Below, piece after piece: positions 1-5,553 of a stretch of 5,683 bases of DNA. Below the pieces are notes generated by a model. It ran no database searches. It saw only the letters and a list, made by a program, of their open reading frames with translations, and was not told where the DNA came from. The DNA comes from Pseudomonadota bacterium (GTDB taxonomy: Bacteria > Pseudomonadota > Gammaproteobacteria > Xanthomonadales > Rhodanobacteraceae): NCBI GenBank assembly GCA_021798675.1, contig JAJZGE010000154.1:1-5683 (forward strand), written 5' to 3'. The translations under genes were made by a program, and so were the position numbers. How positions within the stretch are numbered: position 1 is the first letter of the stretch; the number at the start of each line of letters is the position of its first letter.

Positions 1-272
1 ATCTCGCCGAGCTCAACGAGAGTTTCGTCGGCGCGGTGCATCCCGGCATGCGCGCCGAAGTGGTCGCCAACGACGACAGCGAAAGCGACAAGTGGAGCGC
101 GCACGTGCTGCGCATCGGCCAGGTCTACGGGCCCTCCACGCTGGAAAGCGATCCGCAGACCCGCGCCAACGCACGCACGGTGGAATGCGTGCTGGCCTTC
201 GACCACCCGGAGCAGCAGTTGCGGATCGGGCAGCGGGTGATCGTGCGGTTCCTGCCGGACGGCAAGTCCTGA
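1..272 (+). CDS. HlyD-family membrane-fusion (periplasmic adaptor) protein, C-terminal fragment
   Basis: Only the last 89 codons are in the window; the reading frame enters at base 3 and stops with TGA at 270-272. The visible peptide contains LAELNESFVGAVHPGMRAEV, then a tryptophan-containing strand, IGQVYGPSTL, a DPQTRANARTVECVLAF strand, and LRIGQRVIVRF just before the stop. This is the pattern of the beta-barrel and membrane-proximal part of HlyD/RND-type adaptor proteins, where the GM-AEV and L-IGQRV-VRF strands pair. Such adaptors are anchored in the inner membrane and link an ABC, RND or MFS pump to an outer-membrane channel. Which pump this one serves cannot be told, because the N-terminal anchor, the hairpin and any neighbouring pump genes lie to the left of the window. 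About 320 bases of non-coding DNA separate it from the next gene, so it is probably the end of its own transcription unit. Confidence 0.8.
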   Translation, partial: LAELNESFVGAVHPGMRAEVVANDDSESDKWSAHVLRIGQVYGPSTLESDPQTRANARTVECVLAFDHPEQQLRIGQRVIVRFLPDGKS

Positions 273-590
273 TTCGACCCCTTGGCTGACTGCGGCCAAG
301 AGCCGGTCGTCGTCCGCCATCGCGTGGGCGCGCTTGGTTGCCTCTGTCTTTGACGCGCGCCAAGGCGATTTGACCGCTTCTCGCAAGCGGCAAGGCAGTT
401 TCGAGCTGCCCGCCGGCGCCCGAGTCGGCTCTCTTTGCAGGCACGCAAAAGGGAAGTAGCTCGACCACCCCAAGGTGGCCGAAACCGCTTTATCCCCGGA
501 TGCAGCCGAAAGACTGAAGAAACCGCCCTCTGCCACGCTGCGAGGCGTGAACTGCCGCCCCTGCGGCCTGATGCCTCCCGGATATCCCTC
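273..590. other. Gene-free intergenic stretch with serial small hairpins
   Basis: No convincing gene lies in these 318 bases. Open frames cross it on both strands, but they run on as shadows into the flanking genes and have arginine-, proline- and alanine-rich, low-complexity translations. Short perfect inverted repeats are spaced along it: 281-286/295-300, CCGCTT 374-379 with AAGCGG 385-390, GGCAG 394-398 with CTGCC 406-410, TTTGC 434-438 with GCAAA 445-449, and CCACC 465-469 with GGTGG 474-478. The promoter of the downstream hydrolase operon should lie in the right-hand part of this stretch, but I could not find a well-spaced -35/-10 pair. The density of hairpins suggests a structured or repetitive intergenic element, but copies elsewhere in the genome cannot be checked here. 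Confidence 0.45.
281..300 (+). terminator. Candidate hairpin after the HlyD-like gene
   Basis: CTTGGC at 281-286 pairs perfectly with GCCAAG at 295-300 across an 8-base loop, starting 8 bases after the TGA of the adaptor gene. The position suits an intrinsic terminator. However, the stem has only 6 base pairs and no T-run follows, so it may only protect the 3' end or may be incidental. Confidence 0.3.
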
Positions 591-1427
591 GTGATCCAAC
601 AGACCGATTTCTTCTTCGAAGGCGGCCGCAACGGCGTGCTGCTGATCCATGGCCTCACCGGCACGCCGATGGAGATGAAGCTGCTCGGCAAGGGGCTGAA
701 CCGCGCCGGCTACACGGTGCACGGCATGCAGCTGGCAGGGCACTGCGGCAACGCCGACGATCTGCTCGCCACCGGCTGGCGCGACTGGTATGCCAGCGTG
801 GAGCAGGCCGCCGATGCGCTGCGCGAGAAGGTGGACCACCTGTTCGTCGGCGGCTTGTCGATGGGCGCCCTGCTCTCGCTCAAGCTCGCCGCCGACCGCC
901 CCGACCAGGTTGCCGGCGTGGGCGTGTACGGCGCCACGTTCCGCTACGACGGCTGGAGCATCCCGCGGCTGGCGCGGATGTCCTTCATGCTGCCGCTGCT
1001 GAAGAAGCTCGGCGTCGGCCGCAACCGCAGCTTCATGGAACAGCCGCCCTATGGCATCCGCGACGAACGCCTGCGCGCGCAGGTCAGTGCGGCGATGCTG
1101 GGCGGTGACAGCGTGGCTGCCGGCCTGCCGGGCAACCCGTGGTATTCGCTGGCCGAGATGTACGAGTTGTCGGCCACGGTGCGTCGCCAGCTGGCGCAGG
1201 TCACCGCGCCCTGCCTGGTGGCGCATGCCAGCGAGGACGACGTCGCCAGCATCAGGAACGCCGAGCTGGTGATGCGCGAGGTCAGCGCACCGGTCGAGCT
1301 GCTGCTGCTCGACGACAGCTATCACATGATCACCATCGACAAGGAGCGCCGCACGCTGATCGAGCGTTCCGCCGCGTTCTTCGACCGCGTCGCCGCGGCC
1401 GACGTCCCCCAGCGCGCGGCCGCCTGA
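591..1427 (+). CDS. Alpha/beta hydrolase, Est30-like carboxylesterase/lipase (serine hydrolase)
   Basis: This is a 278-residue cytoplasmic-looking serine hydrolase with no signal peptide. Seen in the sequence: strand VLLIH followed by the oxyanion-hole motif HGLTG at residues 20-24; the nucleophile elbow GGLSMG with Ser90; an acidic pair Asp216/Asp217 in ASEDDVAS as the acid; and His245 in DDSYHMIT. A helical insert around residues 120-190 would form the lid. Order, spacing and length fit the COG1647/Est30 monoacylglycerol-lipase-like carboxylesterases, which cleave esters of medium-length acyl chains; the real substrate is not known. The GTG at 591 is chosen because homology-like sequence begins with IQQTDFFFEGGRNGVLLIHG. 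The frame is open further upstream, but that extension (from an ATG at 435) looks non-coding. No strong ribosome binding site precedes the GTG. It is the first gene of a four-gene operon and ends 2 bases before the next start. Confidence 0.85.
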   Translation: MIQQTDFFFEGGRNGVLLIHGLTGTPMEMKLLGKGLNRAGYTVHGMQLAGHCGNADDLLATGWRDWYASVEQAADALREKVDHLFVGGLSMGALLSLKLAADRPDQVAGVGVYGATFRYDGWSIPRLARMSFMLPLLKKLGVGRNRSFMEQPPYGIRDERLRAQVSAAMLGGDSVAAGLPGNPWYSLAEMYELSATVRRQLAQVTAPCLVAHASEDDVASIRNAELVMREVSAPVELLLLDDSYHMITIDKERRTLIERSAAFFDRVAAADVPQRAAA

Positions 1428-1429
1428 TC

Positions 1430-1819
1430 GTGCCAACCGGCTCCATCTCGCCGCTGGTCGCCCTGCTCTGGGTACTCAATGTGGTACTCGATACCGGCGG
1501 CCAGCTCGCGTTCAAGGCGGCCGCTGGCGATCCTGCGGCCGGCGACGGACTGGCGCGCTGGCTGTACATGGCACGGCGCCCTTGGATCTGGCTGGGCATC
1601 GGCAGCTACGTGGTCGAGTTCCTGATCTGGATCGCCTTCCTCTCGCTGCTTCCGCTGTCCGAAGCGATCCTGCTCGGCTCGATCAACATCGTGGCGATCA
1701 TGGTGGCCGGACGCTTCCTGTTCGGCGAAAAGCTCACCCGCCTGCGCGTGGCCGGCATCCTGCTGGTGACGCTGGGCGTGGTGATCGTGGGAGTGGGTGG
1801 ATTGGGAGTGGGTGGATGA
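1430..1819 (+). CDS. Small EamA/SMR-type membrane protein, ArnE/ArnF-like subunit 1
   Basis: A 129-residue protein made almost wholly of four hydrophobic helices (roughly residues 8-28, 50-70, 75-97 and 103-127), the size of one half of an EamA drug/metabolite transporter. Helix 1 carries LDTGGQLAFKAA. Its GQL-x-x-K-x-A pattern is the one I associate with ArnE-type flippase subunits, with Asp21 and Lys29 placed inside the helix. FGEKLT before the last helix is the usual EamA loop motif. Such proteins work as dimers in the inner membrane, exporting small compounds or flipping lipid-linked sugars. The start is GTG at 1430, two bases after the hydrolase stop and without a clear ribosome binding site, so translation is probably coupled to the hydrolase. 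A later start would cut into helix 1. The last residues, GVGGLGVGG, come from a perfect 15-base tandem duplication. The TGA overlaps the next ATG by four bases. Confidence 0.8.
   Translation: MPTGSISPLVALLWVLNVVLDTGGQLAFKAAAGDPAAGDGLARWLYMARRPWIWLGIGSYVVEFLIWIAFLSLLPLSEAILLGSINIVAIMVAGRFLFGEKLTRLRVAGILLVTLGVVIVGVGGLGVGG
1788..1817 (+). repeat. Perfect 15-bp tandem duplication across a gene junction
   Basis: The unit TGGGAGTGGGTGGAT occurs at 1788-1802 and again at 1803-1817 without a mismatch. It adds five residues (in frame) to the C-terminus of the first small membrane protein. It also duplicates the GGGAG Shine-Dalgarno-like sequence of the second one. The ATG at 1816-1818 begins within the last two bases of copy 2. 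Confidence 0.95.
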
Positions 1820-2217
1820 AGCGCGGCTGGTTCTACCTGATCGGTTTCCTGGTGCTGGTACTGTTCGATTCGGTAGGCGCCATCAGCTTCAAGTTCGCCG
1901 GCATGCACGCATTGCCGGTGCAGGCGAACACGGCTTGGTTGCTGCGCCTGTTCGGCAAGCCCTGGATCTATGGCGCCGTGATCGGCTACGTCGGCGCGTT
2001 CTTCACCTGGATGACGCTGCTCAAGCATGCCCCGATCGGCCCCGCCTTCGCCGCCTCGCACCTGGAGGTGGTGTCGGTGATGCTGCTGTCGCTGTGGTTG
2101 TTCCACGAGCAGCTCACCCTGCCGCGCGTGCTGGGCGCCATCGCCATCCTCGCCGGTATCGTCTGCCTCGGCTTTGCCGAGAGCCGCGAGCACGTGCCGG
2201 AGCAAGGCGAGGCCTGA
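1816..2217 (+). CDS. Small EamA/SMR-type membrane protein, ArnE/ArnF-like subunit 2
   Basis: A 133-residue paralogue of the preceding protein, again with four predicted membrane helices (about 5-25, 50-70, 75-97 and 104-121) and a short polar tail. The two align along their whole length: FDSVGAISFKFA here against LDTGGQLAFKAA, PWIYGAVIGYV against PWIWLGIGSYV, and FHEQLT against FGEKLT. Asp18 and Lys26 have the same eight-residue spacing as in subunit 1, so a charged pair in helix 1 is kept in both. Two unequal small subunits encoded by overlapping genes (ATGA at 1816-1819) are typical of obligate hetero-oligomers such as ArnE/ArnF or paired SMR proteins. The GGAG at 1805-1808 lies 7 bases before the ATG. 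Function as a transporter or flippase is inferred from fold and arrangement; the substrate is not visible. Confidence 0.8.
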   Translation: MKRGWFYLIGFLVLVLFDSVGAISFKFAGMHALPVQANTAWLLRLFGKPWIYGAVIGYVGAFFTWMTLLKHAPIGPAFAASHLEVVSVMLLSLWLFHEQLTLPRVLGAIAILAGIVCLGFAESREHVPEQGEA

Positions 2218-2227
2218 CCCAGCGCGC

Positions 2228-3436
2228 ATGCTGCCCCGTCGCCGCCACGAACTGCCGCCTACCGCCGGCCTGCCGCTGAAGCTGGCCGACCTGCGTCCCG
2301 GCAAAGCCACGCTGGCCACCGACCTCGCCGCGCAACTGGGTACGCCACCGCTGGCACTCGCCTGCTCGGGCACGGCGGCACTGCTGATCGCGCTGACCGC
2401 GCTGCGCGAGCTCAAGCCTGCTTGCCGCCGTGTGGTGATGCCCGCCTACACCTGCCCGCTGGTGCCGCTGGCCGTGCATCAGGCCGGGCTGGAGCCCGTG
2501 CCGTGCGACCTGCGCCGTGGCCACTACGACATGGACCCGCACGCGCTGCGCGCCGCCTGCGACGAACGCACGCTGGCGATCCTGCCCACCCATCTTGCCG
2601 GCCGCGTGGCCGACGTGGACGACGCGCTGGCGGTGGCCAACAACGTGGGGGCCTACGTGGTCGAGGATGCCGCGCAGGCCCTGGGGGCTCGCCGCGACGG
2701 CACCAGCGTGGGCCTCGCCGGCGACCTCGGCTTCTTCAGCCTCGCCGCGGGCAAGGGCCTGTCGATCTACGAGGGCGGCCTGCTCGTCGCACGCGATCCC
2801 GACCTGCGCGAACGCCTGGCGCGTACCGCCGAACGCATCGCGCCGTTCCGACCCGGCTGGGAATTGCGCCGCAGCGTGGAGCTGCTGGGCTACGCCGCGC
2901 TGTACCGTCCGCGCGGCCTGGGTCTCGCCTATGGCCATCCGTTGCGCAGCGCCCTGCGCCGCGGCGACCCGGTGGCCGCGGTGGGCGACGATTTTTCCCT
3001 GCCGCTGCCGCTGCACGCCGTGGGGCGCTGGCGGCAAGCCGTCGGCGCGCACGCGGCCGCGCGGCTGCCGGCTTTCGTCGAACAGTGCACGGCACGTGCA
3101 CGGCACTGGCTGCCGCACCTGCGCGCCATCCCCGGCGTCGAGGTGCTGGACGACCCCGCAGGCGCCCACGGTACGTGGCCATTCTTCATGCTGCTGCTGC
3201 CCGACCAGCGTCGTCGCGACGCCGCGCTCGAACAGCTCTGGCAGGCCGGACTGGGCGTGAGCCGGCTGTTCATCCACGCCCTGCCCGACTACGGCTACCT
3301 GCGCGGCATCGTGCCTGCGAGCGATGTGCCGAACGCCCGCGACTTTGCCGCGCGCAGCCTCACCATCGGCAACAGCGCGTGGCTGACGGAGGCAGACATG
3401 GACGTGATCTGCGGCGTTCTCTCCAGCCTCGGCTGA
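2228..3436 (+). CDS. DegT/DnrJ/EryC1/StrS-family PLP-dependent aminotransferase
   Basis: A 402-residue soluble enzyme of the size usual for sugar aminotransferases (fold type I). Visible landmarks: ACSGTAALLIAL (Ser47-Gly48-Thr49) for the cofactor phosphate, MPAYTCPLVPLAVHQAGLEPV (71-91, the P-x-Y/F-T strand region), VVEDAAQALGA with Asp147 for the pyridine nitrogen, and FFSLAAGKGLSIYEGGLL with Lys176 as the PLP lysine. The last motif matches the family signature K-x-L-x-x-x-EGG. DegT-family enzymes mostly transfer an amino group from glutamate to a keto-sugar nucleotide; a few act on cyclitols or non-sugar substrates, and the substrate here cannot be read. ATG 2228 starts 10 bases after the preceding stop; an in-frame ATG at 2174 would overlap the upstream gene and adds a non-family-like extension. 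It closes the operon. Sharing an operon with an ArnE/F-like pair recalls ArnB, but the rest of an arn pathway is absent here. Confidence 0.87.
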   Translation: MLPRRRHELPPTAGLPLKLADLRPGKATLATDLAAQLGTPPLALACSGTAALLIALTALRELKPACRRVVMPAYTCPLVPLAVHQAGLEPVPCDLRRGHYDMDPHALRAACDERTLAILPTHLAGRVADVDDALAVANNVGAYVVEDAAQALGARRDGTSVGLAGDLGFFSLAAGKGLSIYEGGLLVARDPDLRERLARTAERIAPFRPGWELRRSVELLGYAALYRPRGLGLAYGHPLRSALRRGDPVAAVGDDFSLPLPLHAVGRWRQAVGAHAAARLPAFVEQCTARARHWLPHLRAIPGVEVLDDPAGAHGTWPFFMLLLPDQRRRDAALEQLWQAGLGVSRLFIHALPDYGYLRGIVPASDVPNARDFAARSLTIGNSAWLTEADMDVICGVLSSLG

Positions 3437-3447
3437 CGCGCATCAAT

Positions 3448-3462
3448 GCAGGCAGCACCTGC
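3448..3462. terminator. Weak hairpin between convergent genes
   Basis: GCAGG at 3448-3452 pairs with CCTGC at 3458-3462 across a 5-base loop. It lies in the 26-base gap between the stop of the aminotransferase and the stop of the VOC gene on the other strand. A shared bidirectional terminator is expected here, but the stem is short and has no T-run on either side. Confidence 0.25.
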
Positions 3463-3858
3463 TCAGCGCCTAAACTGCGCAAAGGTGACGAAATGGCCGC
3501 CGGGCTCGCGGTAGGCGATCTCGACGGCACCATAAAAAGTCTCGTGCTGCGGCGATACCACCTCGCAACCTTCCAGCGCAGCGATCACCGCCTCAATGTC
3601 TGCGACCTCGACGAACAGATAGGCCCGGTCGCCATGCCACGCCATGCGCTGTGCATGCGCATCGGCAGCCAAGGAAGCCGTGGTCTGGTACATCAGTTCG
3701 ATGCCGTTGCCGGTGAGTGCCACGAACATCGGACCATCTTCGCCAGGCACCTCCATGGTCACCTCGAAACCCAGCCGATCACGCCAGAAGGCCAGGCTTG
3801 GCGCGATGGCGGTCACGTACAGTACCGGAGTGGCCTTGCGGCATGGCGTGTGCGACAT
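3463..3858 (-). CDS. VOC-superfamily (glyoxalase/bleomycin-resistance fold) protein
   Basis: A 131-residue protein made of two beta-alpha-beta-beta-beta modules, about residues 11-57 and 79-128. The first has PVLYVTAIAPSLAFWRDRLGFEV and GIELMYQT; the second has AYLFVEVADIEAVIAAL and ends YREPGGHFVTFAQF, the classic VOC closing strand. Members include glyoxalases, ring-cleaving dioxygenases and drug-binding resistance proteins. Of the four positions that normally bind metal, only Glu54 in GIELMY is obvious, while Tyr14 and Tyr80/Phe82 occupy the usual histidine strands. A binding or sequestering role, or an atypical active site, is therefore at least as likely as lyase activity. The start is ATG at 3858, set by GGAAGGA (3867-3873) 8 bases upstream; an upstream in-frame ATG at 3900 has no such site. 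It lies 69 bases after the AraC gene on the same strand, a common pairing. GC is lower than in the flanking operons. Confidence 0.8.
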   Translation of the reverse strand: MSHTPCRKATPVLYVTAIAPSLAFWRDRLGFEVTMEVPGEDGPMFVALTGNGIELMYQTTASLAADAHAQRMAWHGDRAYLFVEVADIEAVIAALEGCEVVSPQHETFYGAVEIAYREPGGHFVTFAQFRR

Positions 3859-3886
3859 GGATGACTTCCTTCCAGAGTTGTAGACG

Positions 3887-3902
3887 CAGCATGCCAGCAT
3901 GC
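3887..3902 (-). promoter_or_regulatory. Tandem CAGCATGC direct repeat upstream of the VOC gene; possible operator
   Basis: CAGCATGC occurs twice in direct succession (3887-3894 and 3895-3902), each copy containing the palindrome GCATGC. It lies in the 69-base gap between the AraC and VOC genes, just upstream of a possible -10 (TACAAC on the minus strand, 3877-3882). AraC proteins usually bind direct repeats, so an operator is conceivable, but the unit is shorter than typical AraC sites. Confidence 0.3.
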
Positions 3903-3927
3903 ACCCATGCGGTATTGAACGAATGCG

Positions 3928-4653
3928 TCAGCGCCAGCGGCCCGGCGTAACACCCGTGAAACGCACGAACTCCCGCACGAAATGCGCCTGATCGCTGTAA
4001 CCCGCCGCCAATGCCACGTCCACGGTGCGCGACTGTCGTGCTTCCAGCAATTGCCGCGCCCGCTCGAAACGCAGGTAGCGCAGGTGCTGACGCGGACTCA
4101 CGCCAAGGCTTTCCATGAAGCGGCGTTGCAGGCTGCGCATGCCGAGGCCGGTTCGCCGAGACAGTTCGGCCACCGTAGGCAATACATCCGCATTCCGCAG
4201 TCCATGCAACAAGGCCAAGATATCGCCCCCGACCAACCTGCTAAGCACGGCCATCAAGCTGGCATCGGTCAACGCACAGCGAGCGCGAAAATCCTTAGCA
4301 TCACGCCATGCATCCAGTGGAGGCCGCCAATGCCCGGCCTGCAATGCATCCAGCTCCGCCGTGCTGTTCGTCAGCAGGCTCAACGGCACGCCCAGCAAAG
4401 GGAACAGGCCACCCGAAACGAAGCGTATACCGAACAGGCGCTGCGCCATCACCGGCACCAGTACCGCGCACGTCATCGTACCCACCCAGCGTGCACGCAG
4501 GGTTCCGCCGGAAAGATCGCAGATGAGATCGGCGCAACCATCCGGCAGCACCCGATGCATTCCACCTGCCTCGGGTTCCCCACGCTCGATGCACCAATAC
4601 GCCGCAACTAGATGCCGCAAGGGCAACGCCGGTGGGGCTTCACGGTAGGTCAT
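3928..4653 (-). CDS. AraC-family transcriptional regulator with DUF6597-like N-terminal domain
   Basis: A 241-residue regulator. The N-terminal part (about 10-60) has the pattern LRHLVAAYWCIERGEP ... HRVLPDGCADLICDLSG, typical of DUF6597-type AraC proteins, whose ligands are mostly unknown. The C-terminal part is a two-helix-turn-helix DNA-binding domain. The first helix-turn-helix covers about residues 160-182 (TVAELSRRTGLGMRSLQRRF) and the second about 211-232 (VDVALAAGYSDQAHFVREF), with the AraC signature GYSDQAHF-REF and FTGVTPGRWR at the end. Length is slightly under that of many AraC proteins but complete for this subgroup. ATG 4653 lies 18 bases after the stop of the arginase-like gene on the same strand, so it could be read through from there, though only a weak ribosome binding site is visible. 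The nearest candidate target is the VOC gene directly downstream. Hand-counted rows inside it are 57-65% GC, below the surrounding genes. Confidence 0.87.
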   Translation of the reverse strand: MTYREAPPALPLRHLVAAYWCIERGEPEAGGMHRVLPDGCADLICDLSGGTLRARWVGTMTCAVLVPVMAQRLFGIRFVSGGLFPLLGVPLSLLTNSTAELDALQAGHWRPPLDAWRDAKDFRARCALTDASLMAVLSRLVGGDILALLHGLRNADVLPTVAELSRRTGLGMRSLQRRFMESLGVSPRQHLRYLRFERARQLLEARQSRTVDVALAAGYSDQAHFVREFVRFTGVTPGRWR

Positions 4654-4671
4654 GGCAGCCCATGCCCGGAT

Positions 4672-5553
4672 TCAGCCGCCACATTCGGCGATGGCATCGA
4701 GCAGCCTCAGGTTCAGGGCATGCTGTTGCGCCTGCCAGCCGGCGACCTGCGCGGGATCGATGGCGGGCTGTTCGTCTATCGCGGAGAGTCGGCGCTTCCA
4801 CCACGTGCGGTAGCGGTAGTGCGACACCTCGCCGTTGATGTCGCTGCCGGCCAGTCCGCGGCGCAGGCCGACGATCAGCGCCAGGGCGTGCTCGAGCTGC
4901 AGGCGGCCCTGGTCCCAGTTGGTGTGCGCCACGTCCGGCGCGAACGCGTCCTTGTCGATGGTGAGGTAACTCGGCAGGGCCTGCGTGCGCTGGTGTTCGA
5001 CGAAGCCGTCGACCAGCGCGTCGGGCGTGTCGAAACCGCGGAACGCACGCGCGATGCCCAGCCGGCGCGACCAGCCGGTGTCCACGCCCATGCTCCAGTA
5101 CGTGAGCCTGCCGCGCAGCAAGGGGGCGAAGTAGTTCTCCCACGCGTGGCCCGCGCCGATGTCCTGCGAGGTGATGCCCAGCACGTGCACGTGCTCGACG
5201 AAGGGCAGCGCCGCCACGCGGCGCACCCACGAGCCGCAGTGCACGCCGAACGGGAAGCGCATGTTGTCGGGATGGTTGTCCAGCACCACCACCTGGATCG
5301 GCGTGGCCGGCGCAAGCCGCGCGATCAGCGGCCAGCTCAGGTGGTGGAAGTCGCCCGAGCCGGTGAACACCGTGCCGTGGCGCGCGGGCAGTTGCGCATC
5401 CAGCAACGCACGGAAGCGGCGCATGGTGGCCAGCGAGCAGCCGAAGCGGATCGCTTCCTGCCAATCGGCCAGCGGCAGTACGAGACCATCGGGCAGCGGC
5501 CCCACCGAACCGTCGATGTCCAGCACCACCGGGCGGTGCGCGGCGTCACTCAT
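4672..5553 (-). CDS. Arginase/ureohydrolase-fold protein of unknown substrate
   Basis: A 293-residue soluble protein with the ordered metal-ligand motifs of the arginase/agmatinase/formiminoglutamase fold in unusual form. GSGDFHH (65-71) stands for the usual GGDHS. LDNHPDNM (91-98) stands for DAHxD, with Asp92, His94 and Asp96. FGVHCGSW (102-109) matches the substrate-loop HG region. LTIDKDAFAPD (197-207) stands for SxDxDxxDP, with Asp200 and Asp202. NGEVS holds a candidate Glu242. All six ligands for a two-manganese centre thus seem present, so hydrolysis of a guanidino, amidino or related C-N bond is plausible. The substrate is unknown, and it is unlikely to be a standard arginase or agmatinase given the altered motifs. 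ATG 5553 is chosen for the GGAG at 5561-5564 seven bases upstream and the overlap with the preceding gene; an earlier in-frame ATG at 5625 would add a basic, non-family-like extension inside that gene. Confidence 0.75.
   Translation of the reverse strand: MSDAAHRPVVLDIDGSVGPLPDGLVLPLADWQEAIRFGCSLATMRRFRALLDAQLPARHGTVFTGSGDFHHLSWPLIARLAPATPIQVVVLDNHPDNMRFPFGVHCGSWVRRVAALPFVEHVHVLGITSQDIGAGHAWENYFAPLLRGRLTYWSMGVDTGWSRRLGIARAFRGFDTPDALVDGFVEHQRTQALPSYLTIDKDAFAPDVAHTNWDQGRLQLEHALALIVGLRRGLAGSDINGEVSHYRYRTWWKRRLSAIDEQPAIDPAQVAGWQAQQHALNLRLLDAIAECGG

Noticed and set aside
369..400. TTGACC at 370-375 as a -35 box for the hydrolase operon
   Set aside because: No -10-like hexamer lies 16-18 bases downstream, and part of the motif is in the 374-390 hairpin.
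13..468. 151-codon open frame on the minus strand covering the HlyD end and the intergenic stretch
   Set aside because: Very Arg/Pro/Ala-rich, half of it antisense to the HlyD-like gene. Not called as a gene, though the intergenic part is flagged as a possible repeat.
435..590. N-terminal extension of the hydrolase from an in-frame ATG at 435
   Set aside because: The extra 52 residues look like translated spacer (hairpins, Arg/Pro-rich) and precede the natural start of the hydrolase fold; GTG 591 is preferred.
1606..2415. 269-codon open frame on the minus strand across the two small membrane proteins
   Set aside because: It is the reverse complement of hydrophobic helix coding and crosses two gene junctions; it has no recognisable domain.
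3085..3106. Perfect 11-bp tandem repeat GTGCACGGCAC inside the aminotransferase gene
   Set aside because: An 11-base duplication would have shifted the frame, yet the protein continues normally; most likely chance in a Thr-Ala-Arg-Ala-Arg-His coding stretch.
2114..3277. Long 387-codon open frame on the minus strand across the aminotransferase
   Set aside because: Its translation is Gln/Arg/Ala/Gly-rich low complexity with no motifs, and it lies opposite a well-supported gene. This is the usual shadow frame of high-GC DNA.
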